From contig NZ_JADEXZ010000003.1 in assembly GCF_015206815.1 (NCBI RefSeq), positions 1 through 64,000 on the forward strand: DNA of 64,000 nt, given 5' to 3'. Below, in pieces: positions 44,780-53,319 of this stretch (the first letter of the stretch is position 1; each line of letters begins with the position of its first letter). Both the position numbers and the translations under genes were made by a program. The notes under the pieces are model-generated. The model saw only the letters and a program-made list of their open reading frames with translations, was not told the DNA's origin and did no database searches. The stretch comes from Fortiea sp. LEGE XX443 (GTDB lineage: Bacteria > Cyanobacteriota > Cyanobacteriia > Cyanobacteriales > Nostocaceae).

Positions 44780-45877
44780 TTACCTATGTTTGCTTTTTTT
44801 ACGCAGTGCGTGAGAAGTCCCAACACGCCCAACATGGTGAATGTACTTTGCAGTTGTCGCCGGGGAAGCGTGGCCCAAATCTGCTTGCAAGTCAAAATCA
44901 GAAGCTCCATTTTTCTTAGCCAGCGTTGCGTGAGTGTGGCGCAAAAAGTGGGCGCTGAACTTAATTCCCGCACAAGTAGAAATTTCCTCCATCATCAGTC
45001 GCAACCCGCGATCGCTTAAAGGTTTACCCCTATCCCGCCGACTGGGACTAGGAAACACCGGCCGATCATTGCTGGCATCCCCACGATAATCCAGTAACAC
45101 TGCACTAGTTTCCGGATCGAGACTAATGGTTCTAGTTTTATTTCGTTTCCCCGTCACAGTTAACAACAGACAATCTCCATCCTCCCGAAACTGCCGCCAA
45201 AATAACCCCGGCGTAATTACGCGCTTACCATAATCAGAAGTTTGCCGGGCAATTTCTCCCGCCCTCACCCCACTGTAAAAGATGAGAGTAAACAGCAGCC
45301 AGTGCATCTTATTAGTGTTATGTTGCAAGTCTACTTCAATCGCCGCTTTTTCCAACTTAGCAATCTCGCGTTCCGAGAGAATCCGCTCTGCGAGCTTATC
45401 ATCCCACTGTATGCTTAAGTCCTTGCCCAAGTCGATAGCAAAATAACCAATAGAAGCTCTAGTACCCCACTCCCACAAACTTTTAATCGCCGCAGTGTAC
45501 TTAGCCGCAGTATTTTTACTAATTCCATAAGTATTTTTCTTTCCGCGTACTGGCTTTTCATCCTTGAGCCAAGCCAGATAAGCGTGTAGGTGGAATAACG
45601 TTACCATCCTCAAATCAGATATCCCAAACCGCGACTGCATATAATCGACAAGCTCATAACCAATTTGCCGATATGCCCGTCGCGTTTGGTCGCTTTTGAT
45701 AGTGACAGAATGCACCCATAGCTCAATTAGCTGCTGTGTCGAATTAATTTTCTGGCGGTTGGGAAAATAATAATCCACAAGCGCGACACGAGCTTCATCA
45801 AGCGGTAGAGTCACCACCTCCACAGCAAGTGATTCCACGCTTTTGACGGGTAAATTTTCCATAATAAAATTCCCCAA
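44780..45877 (-). CDS. Tyrosine recombinase (integrase, XerC/D-like)
   Basis: 365 residues. The N-terminal SAM-like DNA-binding domain (about 45-140) precedes the catalytic domain with the family residues: Arg in FYSGVRAGEIARQ, H-x-x-R in AHFLRHTHATL, His in LGHASPATTAKYIHH and the final Tyr of KYIHH. A complete set implies an active enzyme that excises, integrates or resolves DNA. It is divergent from the coiled-coil gene at 46142, with a palindromic region (45977-46008) between. A plasmid or island function is likely. Confidence 0.9.
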   Translation of the reverse strand: MGNFIMENLPVKSVESLAVEVVTLPLDEARVALVDYYFPNRQKINSTQQLIELWVHSVTIKSDQTRRAYRQIGYELVDYMQSRFGISDLRMVTLFHLHAYLAWLKDEKPVRGKKNTYGISKNTAAKYTAAIKSLWEWGTRASIGYFAIDLGKDLSIQWDDKLAERILSEREIAKLEKAAIEVDLQHNTNKMHWLLFTLIFYSGVRAGEIARQTSDYGKRVITPGLFWRQFREDGDCLLLTVTGKRNKTRTISLDPETSAVLLDYRGDASNDRPVFPSPSRRDRGKPLSDRGLRLMMEEISTCAGIKFSAHFLRHTHATLAKKNGASDFDLQADLGHASPATTAKYIHHVGRVGTSHALRKKSKHR

Positions 45878-45976
45878 CCCCCACTGATAATTATGATGCC
45901 GAGAACTGTAATTCCCGGTATCTTTATGATAGTTGTTTCCAGGACACGATTAAATTGCTCATCTAGAATCATCTAT

Positions 45977-46008
45977 ATCGTATATACGCGGATATCCCAT
46001 ATGCGATG
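45977..46008. repeat. Nested palindromes between the integrase and the coiled-coil gene
   Basis: ATCGTATAT and ATATGCGAT form an outer inverted repeat (8 of 9 bases pair) around two perfect palindromes, CGTATATACG (45979-45988) and GGATATCC (45990-45997). This could be a regulator-binding site or a recombination core for the integrase. Confidence 0.45.
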
Positions 46009-46141
46009 ATGGTAGTGAGAAGAGTAAGGGAAGTAGAGGTAGATGGGGAGGTAGGGGGAGTAAGTAAATATTAGAACTTGAAGCAAATGGTTAAAGAACT
46101 GGTTAGAAATCACTTCTCCACAACAAAAGCGCGAGGGACTG

Positions 46142-46636
46142 GTGGAATATCCGCAGATAAATATAAAACTTCTGTCTGAAGAAGACCGGGAGTTGGTGAA
46201 GCAGGCCAAGCAGCGTGCTGAGGAGTTGCGCCTCACTTTTAAGGAGTTTGTGCTGAATTGTATTAAACAAGCACTTGTGGAAGAGAGTCCCGATAGTGCA
46301 GATAGTGTAACTGCTGCTGAAATTGAGGCTTTGAAAGCTCAAATCGCCGCCCTGGAAGAGAAGGTGAATATTCCTTCTGCGACTAAAACGGAAGTGAATA
46401 CCCTTCAGGAGCGGTTAAATCAATTGCGGTTGGGGATTTCAAATGAAATTAAGAAAGATAGGGAGCAACTTGCATCTTTAACGTTGGCGATCTCCCGACT
46501 TGAAAGCCAAATTGAACAGCTAATACCTTCCTTAAATCTTCAGGTGGATGGCGAAGGTAATGCCGACAGTGATAGCGACTGGATTTTTGGGGAAGGCTCA
46601 GGTAGTTTGGGAGGAGAAGATGTTGAGGGTTTTTGA
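46142..46636 (+). CDS. Coiled-coil protein of unknown function
   Basis: 164 residues from a GTG start (MEYPQINIKLLSEED). The N-terminal part (EDRELVKQAKQRAEELRLTF, VLNCIKQAL) resembles a small ribbon-helix-helix or RHH-like domain. Residues 55-130 form a long coiled coil, and the C-terminal tail is acidic and Gly-rich. It is divergent from the integrase and could be its directionality or partition partner. Confidence 0.6.
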   Translation: MEYPQINIKLLSEEDRELVKQAKQRAEELRLTFKEFVLNCIKQALVEESPDSADSVTAAEIEALKAQIAALEEKVNIPSATKTEVNTLQERLNQLRLGISNEIKKDREQLASLTLAISRLESQIEQLIPSLNLQVDGEGNADSDSDWIFGEGSGSLGGEDVEGF

Positions 46637-46778
46637 AATTGGTTATAAGACAATTGTATTCACCAAAAAATAAGTTCCCAACTAATGAATCGGGATGCGT
46701 TGGCAGTGGTAATTAATTAGTATCATTTCTTGTCCGTGCGCTTAGGCATTTGGCACAGCACATGGCTATTCCGAGTAA

Positions 46779-47294
46779 TTAGTGCACTTTTGGGGATTTC
46801 CGCTGAATGATTTTAAATAAACAATCTTCTGCTTCCTTCCTTAATAAATGACAACGAGTCATTGTAGTAATATTGGACAATCCTTGTTGGAGAAAGTCGT
46901 AGCTAATTACTTGACGGTCAAGCATTAACTCAAATAGCAAGCTCAGTGGGTAATATTGGATATGTTCTATTTCAGCTAATTTTCCCAACTCAGGATTAAT
47001 TATTAAAAGAATAAATTCAGACTTTTGAGCCAAAGCAAAGGCATAACCTTCATCCTGGCATAGAGTTGTATTACTCCGACAGTATTGCATAGCAAAGGTT
47101 GCCATTTCTGGATCAAGTGATTGAATTTGTAAACCTAGCTTTAATAGTTTTTGTCCGTCATAGTTTTTTAGTTCACGCTCGTAGAGAAAATCGGTGACAT
47201 TGACTTCGATAGGTAGGTTGAACAGTGGTTCAAGAAACCCCACTCGCTCTAGCCCTATCAATATTGAAGGATTTGATACCAACAAATGCATCAC
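46779..47294 (-). CDS. PIN-like domain protein
   Basis: 171 residues. Its shape (NPSILIGLERVGFLEPLF at the start, an acidic DEGYAFALAQKSEFILLIINP strand in the middle, LLFELMLDRQVISYDFL near the end) resembles a PIN-type nuclease with variable catalytic residues. It lies 115 bp downstream of the XRE-ImmA gene, same strand. PIN toxins are often paired with such regulators, so it may be the toxin of a pair. The fold is inferred from pattern only. Confidence 0.5.
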   Translation of the reverse strand: MMHLLVSNPSILIGLERVGFLEPLFNLPIEVNVTDFLYERELKNYDGQKLLKLGLQIQSLDPEMATFAMQYCRSNTTLCQDEGYAFALAQKSEFILLIINPELGKLAEIEHIQYYPLSLLFELMLDRQVISYDFLQQGLSNITTMTRCHLLRKEAEDCLFKIIQRKSPKVH

Positions 47295-47409
47295 ATTGTA
47301 CTTATGAGAATGAGCGTTCTAAAGAGATAAAAATTCAGATACTAAACTCTTAAATTTACAAATAGGGTATAATTCTTACAACAATTTTATTAGTAGCATT
47401 AACGAAAAC

Positions 47410-48498
47410 CTACTTACGTATATCAGTATTTGGAATAGATTCTTCTTGAGCAGAATCCATCCTGGCTATCAAATCACACACTGTTAGACCTAGCAGTTCT
47501 GCCGCTTTGGCTTCAGAGATAGCATTTTCTGATAAAGCCCTAAAGCAAAGCCTTTCAAAGCGGTGTGGTTGTTCTTTAGGTACTGGAAATGGTTCATAGG
47601 GAGGAGTACGCCACCCTCTTCGCCCAAATTCAGCAAACAAAGTTTGAAAAGTGGAATTATCAATAATTTCAAGGTCTTTACATCGATAAGTTAATGCTTG
47701 CATACTAACTCCTAATAATTGCTTTAACTGAGCAAGCTCTGCAATTGTTAAGCGACTACGACGCTTCCCAATTTCAAGCCATAAAATCGAGGCTGGCATG
47801 AGAAATGCACTTGCAACTCGATGAGCGACTTTCTCTACATCAAGGTTGGGCGAAGTAGCCAGCACCATATGCCCAAGTTCATGCATTAGTGTAAAGCGTT
47901 GCCGTTCACCATTATCATCTGCATTAATCACAATCACGGGTACCTGCTTACGGTTACGGCGTTTTACCCAGCAGGTTAATCCTGAGACATTATTGTCTAG
48001 AGATAGAGACAAAATTTTGATGCCTTGAGATTCAAGAAATTCAGCCAAATTAAGAATTGGGTCAGTCCCTAATTGCCAGTAAATACGTAGACGTTCAGCC
48101 ACAAACTCGGCATCTCTCAGTGAATTTACGGGAAACGGAGCTTCGCGAGGTGAGTCCCATTCCGTACTTGGAGCATAAATAATCTCTTCAATTTCTAGAT
48201 ACCGCTCAACATGGCTCAGAACGGCTGCTACAACGTGAGTCTCCTCTTTCTTACTGGTAATTTTTTTCTTTCTAAATTCTAACCCTTCAAGTTCTAGCTC
48301 ACTTTGCCCCAGTAAATATGTCTCAGAAACCCCTAAAGCTTTGGCAAGAGCGATTAGTGTCGTCGAGTTCGGCATCATCTCGTCCCGCTCGTATTTGCCA
48401 ATTGCCTGGGCCGAAACCAAGTTTCCAATTTTTGATTCTAGCTCTCGTAATGATAGACCACTTCCTTGCCTTGCTAGCTTCAATCTTTTACCAATCAT
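47410..48498 (-). CDS. XRE regulator fused to an ImmA/IrrE metalloprotease
   Basis: 362 residues. The XRE helix-turn-helix spans 1-65 (IGKRLKLARQGSGLSLRELE and AIGKYERDEMMPN). A zinc protease of the ImmA/IrrE (COG2856) family follows, with HELGH at 206-210 and the downstream ligand region HRVASAFLMP. Such proteins cleave a repressor or themselves to switch on defence or repair genes. It is divergent from the ubiquitin-like operon at 48588, with a perfect inverted repeat between. The combination suggests that it controls that operon. Confidence 0.9.
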   Translation of the reverse strand: MIGKRLKLARQGSGLSLRELESKIGNLVSAQAIGKYERDEMMPNSTTLIALAKALGVSETYLLGQSELELEGLEFRKKKITSKKEETHVVAAVLSHVERYLEIEEIIYAPSTEWDSPREAPFPVNSLRDAEFVAERLRIYWQLGTDPILNLAEFLESQGIKILSLSLDNNVSGLTCWVKRRNRKQVPVIVINADDNGERQRFTLMHELGHMVLATSPNLDVEKVAHRVASAFLMPASILWLEIGKRRSRLTIAELAQLKQLLGVSMQALTYRCKDLEIIDNSTFQTLFAEFGRRGWRTPPYEPFPVPKEQPHRFERLCFRALSENAISEAKAAELLGLTVCDLIARMDSAQEESIPNTDIRK

Positions 48499-48519
48499 AA
48501 TTTATCCGTAATTCTACTA

Positions 48520-48556
48520 GTTTACAAATAAAGTTTTTTTGAATTAGTTTGTAAAC
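48520..48556. promoter_or_regulatory. Inverted-repeat operator between XRE-ImmA and the Ubl operon
   Basis: Perfect 9-bp arms, GTTTACAAA (48520-48528) and TTTGTAAAC (48548-48556), centre-to-centre 28 bp. It lies 22 bp before the XRE-ImmA start and 32 bp before the Ubl-E2 start, a natural site for the XRE domain to control both genes. Confidence 0.65.
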
Positions 48557-48587
48557 ACGTTGAAATAAATTATCCAATAAGGTCAGC

Positions 48588-49307
48588 ATGATTAAGGTAG
48601 ATGGTGAACAGCCCTTTGTTGATGAAATTATTGATTTAGAGGAATTTGCTAAATCAGGAAAAGTACCACCTGCAAGGTGTCGTGGTTACAGAATCAGGAT
48701 TGGCAAGCAATTCTATACTGTAACCCGTTCAACGATGACAGGACGTGAACTGCTAGAGTTAGCAGGTAAGATTCCACCAGAGCGGTTCCGTATTGACCAG
48801 AAGTTTCGAGGTGGGCAAACGAAGCGAGTTGGGCTAGAAGAAACGGTCAACCTTGCTACGCCAGGTGTTGAACGTTTCCAAACACTACCGCTTGACCAGA
48901 CCGAAGGGTATACTGCTCGTCGTCAATTTCGGCTGCCTGAAGTGGATGAAGAATATCTTAATGCCTCTGGTTTACTGTGGGAAACAGTTCTTGAGTCTAG
49001 TAACCGACGTGTTATTCTCTATAATTTCCCAGTCCCAGATGGATATAACGTCCGCACAGTTGACTTAAATCTTCGGATTGATACAGGCTACCCTGATACC
49101 CAGCTTGACATGGTGTATTTCTATCCCGCTCTGGCGTTAAGTAATGGAAAAGCGATCGCAGCAATCTGCAATGATACTTTTGATAGCAAGATTTGGCAAC
49201 GTTGGTCAAGACACCGTACACCTGCTAATCCCTGGATACCTGGTGAAGACTATATTGGTACGCATTTAGGGTTGGTTGAACATTGGCTGGAACGTGAACT
49301 AAATTAA
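48588..49307 (+). CDS. Multiubiquitin-type Ubl domain fused to an E2-like domain
   Basis: 239 residues. Residues 30-105 are a ubiquitin-like domain of the multiubiquitin family (GYRIRIGKQFYTVTRSTMTG, RELLELAG, TPGVERFQTLPL). Residues about 112-239 resemble the Prok-E2_E family (LYNFPVPDGYN, DTGYPDTQLDMVYFYPALAL). Cys194 (AAICND) is the only Cys after residue 31 and so the best candidate catalytic Cys. Only one Ubl unit is present. Such genes serve as modifier or conjugating enzyme, here fused. The next gene (E1-JAB) starts 10 bp downstream with AAGGTGA as ribosome binding site. Confidence 0.8.
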   Translation: MIKVDGEQPFVDEIIDLEEFAKSGKVPPARCRGYRIRIGKQFYTVTRSTMTGRELLELAGKIPPERFRIDQKFRGGQTKRVGLEETVNLATPGVERFQTLPLDQTEGYTARRQFRLPEVDEEYLNASGLLWETVLESSNRRVILYNFPVPDGYNVRTVDLNLRIDTGYPDTQLDMVYFYPALALSNGKAIAAICNDTFDSKIWQRWSRHRTPANPWIPGEDYIGTHLGLVEHWLERELN

Positions 49308-49316
49308 GGTGAACCA

Positions 49317-50717
49317 ATGAAGTACTCTCTCAGTATGACTGCTGTTCAGCAGGCAGAAATTAAAGCACACGTTCTACCACCTGACGGCAAAGAAGCAGTT
49401 GCGATCGCTCTTTGTGGTCGTCGTGCTGGAGCTACAAGCCATTGTCTGCTTGTTCACAAGGTTATTCCTGTTCCTTACGAAGCTTGTTCAATTCGAGAAG
49501 TTAATCGCGTTTCTTGGTCAACCGATGTATTGATTCCGTTACTAGGGGAAGCGTCAAGGCGGGGAATGGCAATTCTTAAAATTCATGGGCATCCGCAAAA
49601 TTACCCCTGGCACTCTGAAGTTGATGATGAATCTGACCGTGAACTGTTTCCTTCCATCTATGGCTGGATGGAGGATGATTACCCCCACGCCAGCGCAATT
49701 ATGTTGCCTAATGGGCAGATTATTGGACGCATCGTCTTTCCAGACGGAACGTTTGAATCACTCGACGTTGTTAAAGTTGTTGGCGAAGATTTAAAGTTTT
49801 ATTACGCTAATGCAGATTTACAAACTGTGCCGGAATTCGCGAAGCGAACAGCACAAACTTTTGGTGAAGATACATACGCCAAACTTAAACGCTTAAAAGT
49901 TGGTGTTGTTGGTTGCTCTGGTACGGGGAGTTGGGTTGTAGAACAATTTGGACGTTATGGTGTAGGTGCATTAGTGTTAGTTGACCCTGATTATGTTGAG
50001 GAAAAAAATTTAAACCGTATTCCTGCTTGGATAACTGATGCCCAAACGAAAATGCCCAAAGTGGAGATGGCACGACGGAACATTGAATTGATGGGTTTAG
50101 GAACTCAAGTCGAAATCTTTCCTACCAGCTTATTCAACTCTGAAGCAGTGCGATCGCTGGCAGATTGTGACGTTGTTTTTGGTTGTGTGGATACGATTGA
50201 TGGTCGTTGGCTTTTAAATCGTTTAGCAACGTTTTATTTGCTACCTTACTTCGATTTGGGTGTGAAGTTGGAAGCTGATGGCAAAGGAGGTATCGATCAA
50301 TCCTGTGGCGGCATCCAGTATCTTCAGCCAGGACAAAGCCTTTGGAGTCGAGGCATGTTCACACTAGAGCAAGTTCGGGCAGCTGGGTTAAGACGAACTA
50401 ATCCAAAGGAGTATGAGCAGCTACGTCGTGACAAATATATTGCTGGATTACCACCAGATGAACGACCTGCTGTTATTAGCGTCAATATGAACATTGCATC
50501 GTTTGCCGTGCTGGAATTCTTAGCAAGACTGCATCCTTACCGAGAAGAACCTAATTCACAGTATGATTCCTTGATGTTCAGTTTTAGTCAAATGCAACTA
50601 TACACTGAGCCAATGACAACTCTTTGTCCAACTTTAGTGAAGCATATAGGCCGGGGTGATGTGATTCCTCTATTAGATAATCCTGAGTTAAGTGACACAG
50701 AGGCGATTTGTATATGA
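49317..50717 (+). CDS. JAB peptidase domain fused to ThiF/E1-like adenylyltransferase
   Basis: 466 residues. The N-terminal domain (about 1-155) is a JAB/MPN zinc peptidase: HGH at 90-92 and S-x2-D at 100-103 (HSEVDDESD). Residues about 190-430 form the E1-like adenylyltransferase, with GCSGTGSW (200-206), LVDPDYVEEKNLNR and GCVDTIDGRWLLNRLA. The E1 part would activate the C terminus of the Ubl, and JAB would trim or remove it. The gene lies between the Ubl-E2 and DUF6527 genes with minimal spacing. Confidence 0.9.
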   Translation: MKYSLSMTAVQQAEIKAHVLPPDGKEAVAIALCGRRAGATSHCLLVHKVIPVPYEACSIREVNRVSWSTDVLIPLLGEASRRGMAILKIHGHPQNYPWHSEVDDESDRELFPSIYGWMEDDYPHASAIMLPNGQIIGRIVFPDGTFESLDVVKVVGEDLKFYYANADLQTVPEFAKRTAQTFGEDTYAKLKRLKVGVVGCSGTGSWVVEQFGRYGVGALVLVDPDYVEEKNLNRIPAWITDAQTKMPKVEMARRNIELMGLGTQVEIFPTSLFNSEAVRSLADCDVVFGCVDTIDGRWLLNRLATFYLLPYFDLGVKLEADGKGGIDQSCGGIQYLQPGQSLWSRGMFTLEQVRAAGLRRTNPKEYEQLRRDKYIAGLPPDERPAVISVNMNIASFAVLEFLARLHPYREEPNSQYDSLMFSFSQMQLYTEPMTTLCPTLVKHIGRGDVIPLLDNPELSDTEAICI

Positions 50718-51058
50718 AGTGGTTTTATTATGCCTGTCGAGTACTAAAGCTATGGCTGTTGAGAAAACCATTGCCACTAAGAACTGTATGGGTAATGGAT
50801 TTACCCGAACAACTGCATTCCAAATGTGTTTACATTGCTGGTGAAGGTGAGTATCTTTGGTACGCTGCAATGTGCTGTCCTTGTGGTTGTGGTGCAACGT
50901 TACATATGAGTTTAATGCCAGAAGGTTCACCGAGGTGGCACTTAACAGAAGGTCTAGACGGCACAATTAGTTTACATCCTTCCGTTTGGCGTACAGTTGA
51001 TTGTCGAAGTCACTTCTTTTTGCAAAAAGGTTTAATACATTGGTGTTCTAACAATTAA
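50714..51058 (+). CDS. DUF6527 family Cys-rich protein
   Basis: 114 residues from the ATG at 50714, which overlaps the E1 stop as ATGA. A TTG at 50708 is less likely. A Cys cluster (AMCCPCGCGATLHMSL) and the GTISLHPSVWRTVDCRSHFF stretch are typical of DUF6527, a small family found next to bacterial ubiquitin-like genes. The Cys residues (54, 55, 57, 59, 97, 111) may hold zinc. Its biochemical role is not known to me; a peptidase or substrate adaptor is possible. Confidence 0.85.
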   Translation: MKWFYYACRVLKLWLLRKPLPLRTVWVMDLPEQLHSKCVYIAGEGEYLWYAAMCCPCGCGATLHMSLMPEGSPRWHLTEGLDGTISLHPSVWRTVDCRSHFFLQKGLIHWCSNN

Positions 51059-51132
51059 TCTCAAGTGTGGACAACATAAAGAAATTGATGTGATGAAATT
51101 AGATTTTTCCAAGTGTGGAATCAGCCATTTTA

Positions 51133-53319
51133 TTATCGCACCTTATTAAGAATTGCGCGAACTACACCACTTTTGCCCCGACAAGCTAGAAAAAAGACAT
51201 CACCTGTTAAAGTGCCATCTTTTTTTAAGTCAGAGACAATTTGACTTAAATCATGACCCATATATCCAGTAATTATTGCAATTAAATTACAATTGCTTAT
51301 TTGTGCCTGTACGTTACTGCGACTTATATATGCTTCACTTGAGGGGGCAACCTCAACACAATTTTTTAAACCGTAGTTTTCGCACAATTCACGGATGACT
51401 TCTCGTCGAGTTGCTTGGTGTCCACCCACTAACGCAAGATTTATAGATGCCAAGTTTTGAGTTGTTGATACTATGTTTTCATCTGAAGCTACTTGTACAT
51501 TCAGCTTAGTAGCCTCAGCACGACGTTGCTGGCGATACTCAACAAGCTCATTTGCTGAATCTGAGTTAAGACAGAGTAATGCACGTTTTAAATCTTCAAA
51601 AAAAGGGGCTTCGATTTCTTCTTGACGTAATGCGTTATCTATTTCAGCGATCGCTAAACCAAAATAGTCATTTGCTAAACTTTGGCGTAAAGTAGGTTGC
51701 ACATTTATGTATGCTTCCAGTCCTTCAAGTAATTCAAAATACTGTAGCGAACTGATTTTTTGTTCGATTGCAAATTTTCTTAAAATACCTAGTTCTTTGT
51801 TTAAATCTTCCCACTTTTCTACGTTAGCAAGCCAGTCTAACCAGTCAGCATAAGCATTGAGCATTCCTGACGTGTTTTGTACCTGCTTCCACAAATCTAA
51901 TCTGTCTTTTAATATTTCTTCTGCTTCTGGTAAATCCCGCAGGCGTACTCCAGCAAAATTTACACATAACTCATAATAACTAACTTTATCTTCATCAGAA
52001 ATATCACCAAAACCATCAAGATTAGCAACTCTAGCTATTAAAGCACGATCTGATAATGTTAATTTTTCATCAGCTGTTTCTAGGAGTATTTGATATACCT
52101 CCCCAGCTTTTATTGGATCGCCAACTGTAGCCCATAATTTTGCTAAAGGTAGCAGAATTTGAACTCTACGTTCACCTCCTTGCCACGCCTTTTCTAGGAA
52201 TTCACTAGCTTGTGTTTTCTGCCCCAAGTTATAAAGGGCAGCACCACGTAATCCTGCCAATGCTGATGAAAGTTCAGAAATTACACTTGGTAATAATTCA
52301 ATTACTTCTTGGAAACGTTTAGTATTTAGCAGCAGTTCTGCATGACGTTGTTGCAACTCTTCTGTCTTTTCGGTAATTGCTTGATATATTTGTAAAGCAG
52401 AGTCAGTATTATCAATTGTTACGTAAGCATCAGCTAAAGCAAGTAGTACATTAATAGCTTTGGGATACTTCTCTTGCAGTTTCTCCAGTTGGGAGATACG
52501 TTCGCCTGGATCAACTTCTAATAAATGCGTCAATTGTTCGTTAAGTGTAGCTCCTTCTATTGTTGATAAGGGTTCTTGAGGAACCAAGGACAAATGCAAC
52601 AGTTTTCGTACTCCGTTAGCTTGGCGTAATCTTTCTAATTCGGGTAAAAATTCTTGTGCTAATGCTTGCACAGAAGCTAATAAATCTTGTTCTTTTGTTT
52701 GTTGGTAATGCTGGAGATGAGCATTTACCAACTGCTCTACCAACCTTCCAGAAACAGGTAAAGCTAAAATACTGTTATATTTAGCCTTACAAATTTCTAC
52801 TAATTGTTCATGCTGTTCTGTCTTGGCATAAAGTGCAATTAATGTTCGCAAAGCATTGCTATCATTAATATCAACTTGCCGCAGCAGATGGTCTTCAACT
52901 TCTGTTATCCGTCCAGCAGTAATTTTTTGTTCGAGGTTATTTTGATTAATTTCTTGAACAGAGCTTATAGGATTTTGATAGTCATTATTTAATTGTTTGA
53001 TAGCTTTACGAAATAGACTTTGCCATGATTTAAAGTCTTTAATATTTGATTCTTTTTTGACGCTATTAGCATTGTTTAAAGCTATGGTATTAGCTTTAAT
53101 TTGTAGCATAACACTACTAACATTATCTGCTGTAGCAGTTACATAAACAAAATGAGTATAATCTTCATGACTTGAAGACATCAGGCGAGTGACTTTGAAA
53201 CCCGCTTGTCTAAGTTCTCTATAAATTTCATCTGCTTGAGTTTGACCATTACACCGCAAACGTAGTCCCACTTGGTCAGCACTTCCCAGTTTGGCATTAA
53301 TTTCATATTGAAAAGACAT
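51133..53319 (-). CDS. Large helical-repeat protein with DUF2325-like C terminus
   Basis: 728 residues. Residues about 150-590 are TPR-like helical repeats. The last 110 residues (LVGGHQATRREVIRELCENY, IAIITGYMGHDLSQIVSDL) form a Rossmann-like domain like DUF2325. It overlaps the stop of the PLD gene upstream by one base, so it is co-translated with it and with the helicase. It may be the sensor or scaffold of the helicase-PLD system. I cannot match it to a named Dpd protein. Confidence 0.7.
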   Translation of the reverse strand: MSFQYEINAKLGSADQVGLRLRCNGQTQADEIYRELRQAGFKVTRLMSSSHEDYTHFVYVTATADNVSSVMLQIKANTIALNNANSVKKESNIKDFKSWQSLFRKAIKQLNNDYQNPISSVQEINQNNLEQKITAGRITEVEDHLLRQVDINDSNALRTLIALYAKTEQHEQLVEICKAKYNSILALPVSGRLVEQLVNAHLQHYQQTKEQDLLASVQALAQEFLPELERLRQANGVRKLLHLSLVPQEPLSTIEGATLNEQLTHLLEVDPGERISQLEKLQEKYPKAINVLLALADAYVTIDNTDSALQIYQAITEKTEELQQRHAELLLNTKRFQEVIELLPSVISELSSALAGLRGAALYNLGQKTQASEFLEKAWQGGERRVQILLPLAKLWATVGDPIKAGEVYQILLETADEKLTLSDRALIARVANLDGFGDISDEDKVSYYELCVNFAGVRLRDLPEAEEILKDRLDLWKQVQNTSGMLNAYADWLDWLANVEKWEDLNKELGILRKFAIEQKISSLQYFELLEGLEAYINVQPTLRQSLANDYFGLAIAEIDNALRQEEIEAPFFEDLKRALLCLNSDSANELVEYRQQRRAEATKLNVQVASDENIVSTTQNLASINLALVGGHQATRREVIRELCENYGLKNCVEVAPSSEAYISRSNVQAQISNCNLIAIITGYMGHDLSQIVSDLKKDGTLTGDVFFLACRGKSGVVRAILNKVR

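Noticed and set aside
44602-44973. Reverse-strand frame overlapping the integrase 3' end
   Set aside because: It overlaps the catalytic C terminus of the integrase in another frame and includes a dispersed repeat.
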